A stretch of DNA of 64,000 nucleotides from Gammaproteobacteria bacterium (GTDB taxonomy: Bacteria; Pseudomonadota; Gammaproteobacteria; HyVt-429): contig JAADGI010000007.1 of the NCBI GenBank assembly GCA_013152415.1, positions 40,704 to 104,703 on the forward strand, written 5' to 3'. The translations under genes were made by a program, and so were the position numbers. Positions 8,306 to 16,744 of the stretch are shown one piece after another. Position 1 is the stretch's first letter. Each line of letters starts with the position of its first letter. The notes below the pieces were generated by a model, which was given only the letters and a program-made list of their open reading frames with translations, did not search any database and was not told the DNA's origin.

Positions 8306-9661
8306 ATGAGTCAGGACAATAACAAGGAACACACTGACCGCCTCAGTGAATTGCTGGAGGCCCTCAAACAGGGGTCTCTGGATGACATCCGTCGTCTGCT
8401 TGCCGATCTACATCCTGCCGATATTGCCCACCTGCTGGAAGGGACACCACTCGATCAGCGCCTGATAGCATGGGAACTGGTGCAAGCACCGATACAAGGT
8501 GAGATTCTTCTCGAGGTATCTGAAGGGGTACGTGACGATCTCATTGAGGCCATGGACAGCCGTGCTGTAGTGGATGCGGTGCGCCATCTGGACACGGATG
8601 AAATTGCCGATCTGCTTCCAGACCTACCGGACGAAGTGGTTGCGGAAATCCTTTTTACCCTGGACCGTGAGGACCGGCAACGCCTCGACACGGTCTTGTC
8701 CTACCCGGAAGACACCGCCGGGGGACTGATGAACCTGGACATGGTCACGGTGCGCGACAGCGTGTCGCTAGAGGTGGTGCTGCGCTACCTGCGTCGTCGT
8801 GGTGATTTACCCGAATCCACCAACAAACTATTTGTTGTGGACTGGAACAACCGATTAGTGGGTAGCTTGCAACTCACCACCCTTCTGGGCAGTGACCTCA
8901 AAAAACGTGTCCATGATGTTATGACCCAGGATGTGGTGTCATTCCAATCTATGACCCCAGATCGGGACGTCGCCGCAGCCTTCGAACGTTACAATCTCAT
9001 CACCGCCCCAGTGGTGGATACCGAAAATCGTATTCTCGGTCGCATCACTGTAGACGATGTGGTGGACGTGATCCGTGAACAGGCCGATCAAGCCGTATTG
9101 GCCAGGGCCGGTCTAAGTGTCGAAAATGACATCTTTGCCTCGGTCTCTGAAAGCACAAAGAACCGCGCACTCTGGCTCGGGGTCAATCTGATTACTGCCT
9201 TTATCGCCTCTTGGGTCATTGGTCACTTTGAAACCACCCTCTCCAAAATGGTGGCCCTGGCCGTGCTCATGCCCATTGTGGCCAGCATGGGCGGCAATGC
9301 TGGCACCCAAACACTCACCCTTATCATCCGTGGTCTGGCCCTGGGCACCATCACCGGAGCCAACGCTCATAAAGTCATCAAAAAAGAACTCATGGTGGGC
9401 GGTCTCAATGGCATCATCTGGGCTCTGGTGGTCGCCCTGGTCGCCACCCTTTGGTTCGACGATATTCTTCTGGGTGTGATTATTGGTGTGGCCATGATAT
9501 TCAACATGATCACCGCCGCCCTGGCCGGAGTGCTGCTACCCATCATGCTCAATCGCCTTGGCATCGACCCTGCCCTGGCCGGTACCGTGGCCCTGACGAC
9601 CATTACTGACGTCATTGGCTTTCTATCTTTTTTGGGTCTTGCTGCGCTATTTTTGGTTTAA
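8306..9661 (+). CDS. mgtE: MgtE magnesium channel
   Basis: The 451-residue protein shows the MgtE layout: an N-terminal superhelical domain (LLADLHPADIAHLLE, then LPDLPDEVVAEIL), two CBS domains (about residues 135-260) and five C-terminal membrane helices. The pore signature PIVASMGGNAGTQTLTLIIR starts at about residue 323. Mg2+ bound by the cytosolic domains closes the channel. It follows ptsI by three bases, and mgtE next to PTS regulatory genes is recurrent in beta- and gammaproteobacteria. The 78-bp gap before the convergent gene shows no clear terminator. Confidence 0.96.
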   Translation: MSQDNNKEHTDRLSELLEALKQGSLDDIRRLLADLHPADIAHLLEGTPLDQRLIAWELVQAPIQGEILLEVSEGVRDDLIEAMDSRAVVDAVRHLDTDEIADLLPDLPDEVVAEILFTLDREDRQRLDTVLSYPEDTAGGLMNLDMVTVRDSVSLEVVLRYLRRRGDLPESTNKLFVVDWNNRLVGSLQLTTLLGSDLKKRVHDVMTQDVVSFQSMTPDRDVAAAFERYNLITAPVVDTENRILGRITVDDVVDVIREQADQAVLARAGLSVENDIFASVSESTKNRALWLGVNLITAFIASWVIGHFETTLSKMVALAVLMPIVASMGGNAGTQTLTLIIRGLALGTITGANAHKVIKKELMVGGLNGIIWALVVALVATLWFDDILLGVIIGVAMIFNMITAALAGVLLPIMLNRLGIDPALAGTVALTTITDVIGFLSFLGLAALFLV

Positions 9662-9739
9662 AACTTCTCGCCATCGACTTCAATACCCCTTGGGGGGAAG
9701 TCGTGACCCGTCACCACCAAGCACGAGACTTCACATGCT

Positions 9740-10114
9740 TCACTCGTGAGCACCACCTAATATCCATTTTTTTGAAGCCTCCAATTCACCGAAGGAAAAA
9801 CCTTTAATCTCCGCATTAACGAAATGACTGGCAATATGCTCAGCAAACCCTGCTATGGGAGAATCTGTCACAAAGGCAACATGAGAGACCTTTTTATGAT
9901 GCTCCCGAATAAATTCTAAATGCTTTATTAGTGCTGCAAATGAATCCCATCCAGGAAATGTCCTGACACGAATTATGATGCCATTCAACTTCCCAGTCTT
10001 CTCAATATACGGATCAACTACTGCAGCAACAGATTTAAAATCGTTTTCAGATAATTCCCCATCAGGCTCTAAGAGGGCGATACCTTCTATTTCATTTAAA
10101 TTAACGACCAACAT
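9740..10114 (-). CDS. SpoIIAA-like (STAS-fold) protein
   Basis: The 124-residue protein matches the SpoIIAA-like family (PF11964 type): an N-terminal strand-rich half (GIALLEPDGELSENDFKSVA) and the WDSFAALIKHLEFIREHH helix followed by HVAFVTDSPIAGF. The fold resembles anti-anti-sigma factors, but no phospho-serine in the canonical position is evident. Function is unknown; members are often stand-alone single-copy genes. It is transcribed leftward, convergent with mgtE, and is AT-richer than its neighbours. Confidence 0.8.
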   Translation of the reverse strand: MLVVNLNEIEGIALLEPDGELSENDFKSVAAVVDPYIEKTGKLNGIIIRVRTFPGWDSFAALIKHLEFIREHHKKVSHVAFVTDSPIAGFAEHIASHFVNAEIKGFSFGELEASKKWILGGAHE

Positions 10115-10159
10115 CAGCTCTCTCCTCTATTTAAAAACCCTAAGCTGTTTAGGCTATTT

Positions 10160-10966
10160 CTACTGAATAGAGATTCTCTCAGACCAGTTGCCTTCGGGCA
10201 GAAATTCCGCCTCATCACGAACCACCTTGGCTTCCCCGCTACGGCCCAGGCTATCCAAGATCTGCGCTTTCAGCAGCAGGGCATTGCGATCATTCGGACG
10301 CATGCTGATAGCCTGATCGACCACGGGTAGGGCTGCTTTAGCATTGTCGGTAATGAAGTAAGCCATGGCCAGATTATGATAGGCCTTTTGGTAGCTTGGG
10401 TCGAGCTTGATAGTGGCACTGAAATGCCCAATCGCCTTGACCGGTTCCTCGCGCAAGGCATAGACCACACCCAGGTCATCGTGGGCCTCTGCATTAGCAG
10501 GATTCAGGACCACGGCCTTACTCAAATCTCGAAAGGCATGTTCACGATCGCCCTTCCACAGATACCGCACCCCACGCTTTGTGTAGGCCAGAGAACTATC
10601 TGGATGGCGTTCAATATAGACCGTCAGGTCATCAATGCCGGCATCGATTTCACCATTGCGTCCGCGTGCCATGCCACGGCCAAAGTACGCAAGATCTGTT
10701 GCCTCATCCAGATCAAGGGCCTTTGAAAAATCCCAGATTGCACTATCAAAGTCGTGCATCAAAAAATAGATATTGCCCCGCTGCACATAGACATTCGCCT
10801 GGCCGGGGTGTTGCAAAAGTTGTTGGGAATAACGCGCAACCAAGGCCTCAGCCTGTTCCCTTGAATCCAGCCCCTCCACCCACTGCAAGGCAACGCTGCG
10901 GCCACTGAACAGCAACAAACAACACATCATCACTCCAGCCATACGACTGTGGGCAGTCAAAATCAT
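10160..10966 (-). CDS. Exported TPR-repeat protein
   Basis: I chose the start at 10966 because the sequence from there, MILTAHSRMAGVMMCCLLLF and onward to SGRSVAL, is a good signal peptide; a longer reading from 11014 puts a Cys/Pro-rich stretch first. The mature protein (about 245 residues) is built of five to six tetratricopeptide repeats, for example NVYVQRGNIYFLMHDFDSAI, DLAYFGRGMARGRNGEIDAG and EAHDDLGVVYALREEPVKAI. Such proteins scaffold periplasmic complexes. It is the last gene of the leftward barrel/cytochrome/TlpA group, separated by about 70 bases, so membership of the operon is probable but not certain. Confidence 0.78.
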   Translation of the reverse strand: MILTAHSRMAGVMMCCLLLFSGRSVALQWVEGLDSREQAEALVARYSQQLLQHPGQANVYVQRGNIYFLMHDFDSAIWDFSKALDLDEATDLAYFGRGMARGRNGEIDAGIDDLTVYIERHPDSSLAYTKRGVRYLWKGDREHAFRDLSKAVVLNPANAEAHDDLGVVYALREEPVKAIGHFSATIKLDPSYQKAYHNLAMAYFITDNAKAALPVVDQAISMRPNDRNALLLKAQILDSLGRSGEAKVVRDEAEFLPEGNWSERISIQ

Positions 10967-11039
10967 AACCGTCCTGCTTCGCGGGCAACCATGCCCGCAT
11001 GGGTGTGGGTACAACTACTAGGACGTCATAGATGAATAA

Positions 11040-11588
11040 TTATTCCCTTCTTGGGCGAAGCAGGAGACGAATCAAGGCCTGACCATCTGCACCTGCCCAA
11101 TCTCTTGCCCCCAGAGCACGGCCGAGGAATTTACCGTCTCGTCCAATCAAATACGTCATGGGCAGCGCCTTGACTTCATAGGTATTGCGCACGATACCCT
11201 CTGGATCAAGTGGGACAGGAAAGGTGAAACCGCCGCTACGGATATAGGTGCTGACCACTGTTTCTTTGCCACGGTCTGCGGCCACGGCCAGAACCACGAA
11301 ACCATCGTCTTTAAACTTTAGCCACAGCGACTCCAGGGCTGGCATTTCATGGCGGCAAGGTGCACAAAAGGTTGCCCAGAAATTTACCAATACCAGCTTT
11401 CCACGATAATCGGAGAGATTTATCTCCCTGCCATTGATATCTTGCAAGTGAAAATTCGGCGCGGATATGTGCTGCTTTGGAACTGTAATATTCAAAGCCG
11501 CAAAGTAGTCACTCAATGAATCAGCATAACTGGGTACAGTGGGCAATACCAGCAGCAGGGTAAAGATGTAGCGCCAAAAATAACTCAT
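11040..11588 (-). CDS. TlpA-like periplasmic thioredoxin
   Basis: The start at 11588 gives 182 residues with a signal sequence (MSYFWRYIFTLLLVLPTVPS). A longer reading from 11654 would overlap the upstream cytochrome gene. The mature domain is AhpC/TSA-TlpA: FHLQDINGREINLSDYRGKL, then the redox motif ATFCAPCRHEMPAL and the cis-Pro loop ALPMTYLIG. It should act as a membrane-anchored or periplasmic disulfide reductase, the type that keeps haem-binding or copper-binding cysteines reduced. It begins 16 bases after the cytochrome c gene, consistent with a role in maturing that cytochrome or its partner. Confidence 0.88.
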   Translation of the reverse strand: MSYFWRYIFTLLLVLPTVPSYADSLSDYFAALNITVPKQHISAPNFHLQDINGREINLSDYRGKLVLVNFWATFCAPCRHEMPALESLWLKFKDDGFVVLAVAADRGKETVVSTYIRSGGFTFPVPLDPEGIVRNTYEVKALPMTYLIGRDGKFLGRALGARDWAGADGQALIRLLLRPRRE

Positions 11589-11604
11589 ATCCCTACAGCA
11601 AAGC

Positions 11605-11892
11605 TCATCGACTGTGAGTTTTGAGGTAAGCCAAGATGGCCTGCTTGTCGGCATGACTCAGCACAGTCATGCTACGCTCCCGCATCCGCTGTTCCATCAC
11701 CGGTAATACATTTTTCCAACCCTGAAAGGATAGGCGCTGTGGATGGGGTACTGCATGACAACCCCCGCACCGGGTTACATAGGTTTTTGCCTGTGTACTG
11801 CTGATGTCCGGCAACGAAGTGACTGAACGTGTCACCCCACCACTGCAAGCGGTCATAAAAATGACGGCTGTTAATGCGAGAATATTTTTCAT
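11605..11892 (-). CDS. Small monohaem cytochrome c lipoprotein
   Basis: The 95-residue protein has a lipoprotein signal (MKNILALTAVIFMTACSGG; lipobox with Cys16) and one haem motif, CGGCH, in TRCGGCHAVPHPQ. The likely distal ligand is a Met in VMEQRMRERSM. The remainder, LSHADKQAILAYLKTH, is the usual C-terminal helix of class I cytochromes c. It is therefore a membrane-tethered periplasmic electron carrier. The start lies one base from the stop of the upstream barrel gene, so the two are co-transcribed. Confidence 0.87.
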   Translation of the reverse strand: MKNILALTAVIFMTACSGGVTRSVTSLPDISSTQAKTYVTRCGGCHAVPHPQRLSFQGWKNVLPVMEQRMRERSMTVLSHADKQAILAYLKTHSR

Positions 11893-11893
11893 A

Positions 11894-13078
11894 TCAAAAC
11901 CCTAATTTGCCTTTACTGGTTTTTTTGTCGAAGCCATAGCGCCGGCTCTTTTTTGTTGGGATTTCCAGATACCATGTCAACATGACACGGTAATCCTGCT
12001 CCAATTGCGGACCATTCAGATTACGATACAGCGGTATCCCCAGATTGAAATCGACGATATGCAAAGGTGCGGGTTGCCATTGAAAACCTACAGTAACGAA
12101 GGTCTGGGTGCCGCCATAGTGGTGGCCATCCCATAAGGGTGTGGCAAAAGGTGAAAGGGGATCGCCCCGGGTCACCCGTCCTGAAGCACCCGTCCTGGAC
12201 TCATCGGCCTCACCACGAATCTTGCCCTGGTACTGCGTATTGAGTTGAATTTGGCCCACCAAATTATAACGAAACTGGTACATCCCATAGAGATCAAGAC
12301 GAAACTCATTCCCCAGCCGATAATTTCGCTCATTATCATACAGACGGGCGGTGTAGACTGCGTTGACACCCCACCACCAGGGTGAGCGTGATGCCTGATA
12401 AAGGGCACCAAGTGTGGGATCAAACGTACCAGAACCGAGCTGCATACTATAAGGCAACAGTTCCTGTTGACGCATCACCAGCGGATGATTTGTGTTGCGT
12501 GCATTGATAGAGCCCGTGGGCAGATTCAGACCAAACAACAGAGAAGCCTGACGTGTTGGGATCAGAGGATCATCGGTAAATAATCGATACTTGCCCATTA
12601 ACATGGTATCGCCAATACCGTCAGATTTCATGGCAAAGCCTTCCTGACCGGTCACACCCTGCATTGCCTTGTTGAACTTCATACCCATGCTGTTCTGCTT
12701 CCACATAAACATGACACCGGCAAAGAAATCGTCCGTAAAACTGTAGCCCCCCGTCAGATGAAACATATTCATATCCATATCTGTAGGGACGGCCATAAAT
12801 TTTCCCGTGGGCTGACCCATCATCACAGGCATCCCCAGCAGGCTCCCCACAGCCACCCTGTTGGTCCCATCACGCAGCCCGTCCATACGCATGAACATGG
12901 GGCTGATCTTGATGCGAAACTCATGGGTTTCGGGAATACCGCCACCGGGAATATTCATGGGCATATTGCCACCACATTTACCACAACACAGACCAACATA
13001 AGCCTGTGCACTGGTGTATCCCAGCACAAAGATCATTCCGATCACAGCTTGCATTGCACACAATAATTTTCTCGACAT
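11894..13078 (-). CDS. Met-rich outer-membrane beta-barrel protein, unknown substrate
   Basis: The 394-residue protein has a signal peptide ending near TSAQA and then YVGLCCGKCGGNMPMNIPGG, a Cys-rich entry motif. The body alternates short aromatic strands and Gly turns and ends in an aromatic-rich strand, as in outer-membrane barrels of the phenol-degradation-transporter (MetA) type. Methionine is strikingly frequent in the first 150 residues (MFMRMDGLRDG, MPVMMGQP, MDMNMFH, MFMWKQNSMGMKF). Clusters of Met and Cys facing the periplasm suggest a soft metal such as copper, but that is inference. It leads the operon that continues with the cytochrome c and TlpA genes, divergent from regB. Confidence 0.72.
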   Translation of the reverse strand: MSRKLLCAMQAVIGMIFVLGYTSAQAYVGLCCGKCGGNMPMNIPGGGIPETHEFRIKISPMFMRMDGLRDGTNRVAVGSLLGMPVMMGQPTGKFMAVPTDMDMNMFHLTGGYSFTDDFFAGVMFMWKQNSMGMKFNKAMQGVTGQEGFAMKSDGIGDTMLMGKYRLFTDDPLIPTRQASLLFGLNLPTGSINARNTNHPLVMRQQELLPYSMQLGSGTFDPTLGALYQASRSPWWWGVNAVYTARLYDNERNYRLGNEFRLDLYGMYQFRYNLVGQIQLNTQYQGKIRGEADESRTGASGRVTRGDPLSPFATPLWDGHHYGGTQTFVTVGFQWQPAPLHIVDFNLGIPLYRNLNGPQLEQDYRVMLTWYLEIPTKKSRRYGFDKKTSKGKLGF

Positions 13079-13159
13079 GGACGCTATCCTGATAAGGGAT
13101 TTACCTTGCGAGGGATACTAGCAATGGCGCTGCGTAGACGGAATGTGGCACAGTGTCGC

Positions 13160-13174
13160 GCGACAATTTGTCGC
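13160..13174. promoter_or_regulatory. Palindromic operator, probable RegA/RoxR site
   Basis: The 15-bp sequence GCGACAATTTGTCGC is a perfect inverted repeat with a 3-bp spacer. A second perfect palindrome, TGTCGCGCGACA at 13154-13165, overlaps it. Both resemble the GCG-N-C/G-N-CGC half-sites recognised by the Fis-type helix-turn-helix of RegA/PrrA/RoxR regulators. It lies between the barrel operon (start 13078) and regB (start 13244), so a single site could control both directions, including autoregulation of regBA. Confidence 0.6.
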
Positions 13175-13243
13175 ACCTGGTCCATAGTCGTATTTAAAAA
13201 TCAATCATGATGATTAAATTTTTCTGTTACTATCCTGTCCATC

Positions 13244-14533
13244 ATGTTTACTGCCCCCGCCAACAACACCCATGTATCGACGACGCTGAACTTGCGTGGC
13301 TTACTCATCTTGCGAAGTGTCGGTATCGTAGGCCAATCTCTGGTCATTGGTGTGGCGATTAAATGGTTTGAGATTCCGTTACCCCTATCACCTCTGGCCA
13401 TAGTTTTGATCGCTCTCGCCGCATGGAATGCGTTAACCTTATGGCGCGTCCACCACCCCAAACCGGTTCAAGATTGGGAATTTTTTGTTCAACTGCTTGT
13501 GGATGTCATGGGCTTGACAGGGGTACTTTATTTTTCCGGTGGCGCCACAAACCCTTTTGCCTGGTTTTTTCTGTTGCCACTCACCATCGCCGCAACGGTA
13601 CTGCCCAAAACATGGGTCTGGACTATGGCCGGGATCACCACGGCGTGCTACTCACTGTTGATGTTGCACTATATCCCCCTGCACCCTGCTGAGATCTCGT
13701 ACGCCGGTGGTTTTAAATTGCACGTATTCGGTATGTGGTTTGGATTCGTGCTCAGTGCAGGATTGGTTGCCTATTTCATTTCCGGTATGGCAAACACCTT
13801 ACGTGAGCGTGATCGAATCTTGGCCCAAGCCCGGGAACAGGCATTGCGTGATGAACGCCTGATAGCACTGGGGACACTCGCCACGGGGGCCGCCCATGAA
13901 TTGGGCACACCCTTAGGCACCATAGCCATCGTAACCGGTGAACTTGAGCGAGAATATCCAGCGGAGAAAGACCGTGACCTCAACGAAGGACTGGGGATTA
14001 TTCGAGATCAGATCACACGCTGCAAACATGCGTTGTCTGTGATTTCTGCCTCCGCAGGTGAGCTGCGCACAGAATCGGGCAAACCCGTTCCAGTTGAGGA
14101 CTACCTCAAACAATTAGTAGCAGAATGGCGCAGCCAACGTCCGGGAATCAACCTGCAACATCACTTACAAGGCAAACAACCCTCACCCCGAATACTGGCA
14201 GAAAATATTCTAAACCAGGCACTGACCAACATCCTCAACAACGCAGCCGATGCATCCCCCGAATGCGTAGAATTGAATGCGCAATGGAACACCGATGAAC
14301 TTGTGATTGAGATCAATGACTGCGGACCAGGGCTGAGTGCGGCAGCATCTGCAGCTGCAGGGAAGGACCTGTTCAGCACCAAAAAACAAGGTCTGGGGCT
14401 TGGACTGTTTTTGGCCCACGCCTCTATCGAACGCCTCGGTGGTGATATCACGCTGTTCAACCGTGAAGAAAGTGGTGTATGCACACGGATCGTTCTTCCT
14501 TTATCCGGACTGGCCACTAAAACACCCACATGA
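13244..14533 (+). CDS. regB: RegB/PrrB-type redox sensor histidine kinase
   Basis: The 429-residue kinase has six predicted membrane helices in residues 15-190, the quinone-binding heptapeptide GGATNPF between helices 3 and 4, and the H-box GAAHELGTPLG (phospho-His about 218). The ATPase lobe has NILNNAADASPE, INDCGPGLS and the G-box GLGLGLFLAHA. Cys260 in DQITRCKHAL sits close to the redox-active Cys265 of Rhodobacter RegB. The family senses the quinone pool or oxygen and phosphorylates RegA. It overlaps regA by four bases. Symbols regB, prrB, actS and roxS are used for homologues. Confidence 0.92.
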   Translation: MFTAPANNTHVSTTLNLRGLLILRSVGIVGQSLVIGVAIKWFEIPLPLSPLAIVLIALAAWNALTLWRVHHPKPVQDWEFFVQLLVDVMGLTGVLYFSGGATNPFAWFFLLPLTIAATVLPKTWVWTMAGITTACYSLLMLHYIPLHPAEISYAGGFKLHVFGMWFGFVLSAGLVAYFISGMANTLRERDRILAQAREQALRDERLIALGTLATGAAHELGTPLGTIAIVTGELEREYPAEKDRDLNEGLGIIRDQITRCKHALSVISASAGELRTESGKPVPVEDYLKQLVAEWRSQRPGINLQHHLQGKQPSPRILAENILNQALTNILNNAADASPECVELNAQWNTDELVIEINDCGPGLSAAASAAAGKDLFSTKKQGLGLGLFLAHASIERLGGDITLFNREESGVCTRIVLPLSGLATKTPT

Positions 14534-15093
14534 CGAATACCCAAGAGAAATCCAGAGTGGAAGAACCACCAAAATTACTTCTGGTCGATGATGATCCTAC
14601 TTTCTGCCAGGTCCTGGGCCAGGCCCTTGAGAAACGCGGGTTTAATGTGTCTATAGCAGAAAACCTGACTGACGCCATCGCACTAGCAGAAAGCTGTAAA
14701 CCAGAATACGCCATCGTTGATTTACGTATCGGCCAGGAATCAGGATTGCCACTGGTCAAGCAGCTTAAGGCACTGAATGAAAACACACGCATCGTCATGC
14801 TGACAGGTTACGCCAGCATCGCGACTGCCGTAGAAGCGATCAAACTGGGTGCCGTGCACTACCTCACCAAACCCACTGATGCGGATGAAATCGTCACAAC
14901 GTTAAACCGTGACACCGGGGACGCAAACGTAACACCCGCCTGCCGGCCTATTTCAGTACAACGTCTGGAATGGGAACATTTACAAAAGGTTCTGGCAGAC
15001 TGTGACGGCAACATCTCTGCCGCAGCCCGTGCCTTGAACATGCATCGCCGCACCCTGCAACGAAAACTCAATAAAAAACCGGTCAGACATTAA
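14530..15093 (+). CDS. regA: RegA/PrrA-type response regulator
   Basis: The 187-residue regulator has a receiver domain (LLLVDDDPTFCQVL; phospho-acceptor Asp64 in AIVDLRIGQESG; Thr and Lys switch residues in MLTGYAS and LTKPTDADE) and a Fis-type helix-turn-helix at the C-terminus (DGNISAAARALNMHRRTLQR). No sigma-54 AAA+ domain is present, which fits the RegA/PrrA/ActR/RoxR family. It controls respiration, carbon fixation and photosynthesis genes in relatives. The Calvin-type genes at 26582-33682 are possible targets, but I saw no matching palindrome there. Confidence 0.93.
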   Translation: MTNTQEKSRVEEPPKLLLVDDDPTFCQVLGQALEKRGFNVSIAENLTDAIALAESCKPEYAIVDLRIGQESGLPLVKQLKALNENTRIVMLTGYASIATAVEAIKLGAVHYLTKPTDADEIVTTLNRDTGDANVTPACRPISVQRLEWEHLQKVLADCDGNISAAARALNMHRRTLQRKLNKKPVRH

Positions 15094-15217
15094 GGCACCT
15101 CTTCACCCCATAGTTGCGTCGCTCTGGCACAACAAAACCCAAGCTTGCTCCTTTCCATAAACAATTAATCTAATCTGCATGCCGTTTTTTAGCGCGTCTA
15201 GTTGAGCGCTTTGCTAG

Positions 15218-15240
15218 AGTATTATGAAGCAAGCGACTTG
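15218..15240 (-). repeat. 3' exon half of an interrupted 27-bp repeat unit
   Basis: On the minus strand this reads CAAGTCGCTTGCTTCATAA and continues TACT, the same sequence as the arms of the 170-bp element at 18302-18471. The missing first five bases, GGGGT, lie at 17225-17229 on the other side of the group II intron. Joining the two restores the complete repeat start, GGGGTCAAGTCGCTTGCTTC. Confidence 0.85.
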
Positions 15241-15362
15241 GTCGAGTAGATGGGTTCCTCTGGTCGGTTAGGATCGTGTTTGTATTCTCTGTTTCCGGCT
15301 GGTTTCCCCTGCCGGTGCCACAACATCCTCTCCATACAACCATTGTTACCACACCCCTCACA

Positions 15363-15395
15363 GAACCGTGCTGGCGCTATTTACGCACACGGCTC
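15363..15395 (-). ncRNA. Group II intron domain V catalytic hairpin
   Basis: On the minus strand GAGCCGTGTGCG, a TAAATA-containing turn and GCACGGTTC form the conserved domain V hairpin, with the catalytic AGC triad at its base. It lies just 3' of the reverse transcriptase stop codon, as in other bacterial group II introns. The downstream 120 bases (15241-15362) hold domain VI and the 3' end. Confidence 0.82.
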
Positions 15396-15409
15396 CTCGA
15401 CAACACACT

Positions 15410-16744
15410 TCACCTTAAAAGGACAATAAATAAATTCACCCTGATTCGCGGCTTTGGCAATGGATACAGCTTGAGCAATTTATTAAACTTTTCCCAAGTG
15501 TAACACCCTCGTTTACCACGGCGGTTGAGCCATTTAAACAGGGTCAGTAACACCTGATAGGCAAAGTTCCTGATGCTCTTGCTGTTGTCCGTAACACCAT
15601 AATACGCAAAATGACCTCGCAGTTTTGCTGCTGTCGTTTTCAGGATTTGGGCCGTGGGCAGTGTTCTGTTTGCCTTTAGCCAGGCCTTGTATCCTTTTAA
15701 CTTGGCAGTGAATCGTTTTCTAATGGTCTTCCGTTTCATGCGAAAACGCTTCCCATCTCGACTGCGCGAACAATAGTGAGTTAACCCTAGAAAATCAAAC
15801 GTGGCCGTTCTTTCACCTCTGGATTTTGCCTTTGATTGGGCAAGTCCTCCAAATTCAAACAGCCGGGTCTTTTCCGGGGCCACCTCTAGATGGAACCGGT
15901 TTAGGCGTGACTCCATATCTTCCTTGAATTGCTTGGCGTCTTCCACGAACTGAAAACAAGCGACATAGTCATCGGCATAACGAATGAGCCGTGTGTCGCC
16001 TTGGCTGTTTCGTTTCATACGCTTCTCAAACCACAGGTCCAGTGTGTAGTGAAGATAGATATTGGCCAGCAACGGGGAAATCACACCGCCCTGCGGCGTA
16101 CCTCTTTCACTGGCTTTGTGCTGCCCATCTTCCTGTATTCCGGCCTTGAGAAAACGTTTGATATACCGAAGTATGCGCTTGTCCGCTATCCGATGCTGGA
16201 GAAAGGCCATCAGTTGTTCCTGATCCACATGATCGAAAAAGCCTTTGATATCGGCTTCGACCATGTAGTGAACGGGGTGGGCTTCAACGGCTTGGCTTAA
16301 TGCGCGTAACGCATCATGGCAACTCCGTTTCGGCCGAAACCCGTAGGAATCATCGATAAAGTCCTGTTCATAGATTGCTTGTAGAATCTTGACAAGACCC
16401 GCCTGGACCAGCTTGTCTTCTAGCGCGGGAATACCCAGGGGTCGCCGTTTCTTGCTGCCCGGTTTGGGGATGTAAACCCTTAATACGGGCTGCGGTCTAT
16501 ACGCCATTTTGTGTAGCCGCTCAATCAAGTTTTCCAGATTGGCCTCTAAGCTCATGGCGTAGGCTTCCTTGGTGATATTGTCTATGCCTGACGCGGCTTT
16601 GTCCTTTAACTGCGTAAAGCATTCCAGCAAGAGTTCCTTATTCATCAAATGAAAAAGACTGGTGAATTGACACCGCTTGTCGTTGCTGGCTTTTAAGGCT
16701 ATGCGTTGCAATTTCGTTTGCACGGTTTCTTCATTACTGCGCAT
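15410..16744 (-). CDS. ltrA: Group II intron reverse transcriptase/maturase
   Basis: The start at ATG 16744 follows GAGGA at a suitable distance and gives 444 residues; an upstream ATG at 16801 is possible. The RT domain includes KAASGIDNITKEAYA, RPLGIPALEDKLVQ, EADIKGFFDHVD, ERGTPQGGVISPLLANIYL and the catalytic RYADDYV. A maturase (X/GIIM) domain follows, with FDFLGLTHYCSRSRDGK and LRGHFAYYGV. There is no C-terminal HNH endonuclease, so the intron probably uses nascent DNA ends as primers, like other endonuclease-minus introns. The reading frame is intact. Confidence 0.95.
   Translation of the reverse strand: MRSNEETVQTKLQRIALKASNDKRCQFTSLFHLMNKELLLECFTQLKDKAASGIDNITKEAYAMSLEANLENLIERLHKMAYRPQPVLRVYIPKPGSKKRRPLGIPALEDKLVQAGLVKILQAIYEQDFIDDSYGFRPKRSCHDALRALSQAVEAHPVHYMVEADIKGFFDHVDQEQLMAFLQHRIADKRILRYIKRFLKAGIQEDGQHKASERGTPQGGVISPLLANIYLHYTLDLWFEKRMKRNSQGDTRLIRYADDYVACFQFVEDAKQFKEDMESRLNRFHLEVAPEKTRLFEFGGLAQSKAKSRGERTATFDFLGLTHYCSRSRDGKRFRMKRKTIRKRFTAKLKGYKAWLKANRTLPTAQILKTTAAKLRGHFAYYGVTDNSKSIRNFAYQVLLTLFKWLNRRGKRGCYTWEKFNKLLKLYPLPKPRIRVNLFIVLLR

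Noticed and set aside
15410..16744. Reverse transcriptase considered as a retron or diversity-generating element
   Set aside because: It has a maturase domain, intron domain V and intron ends; no msr/msd, template repeat or variable repeat is seen.
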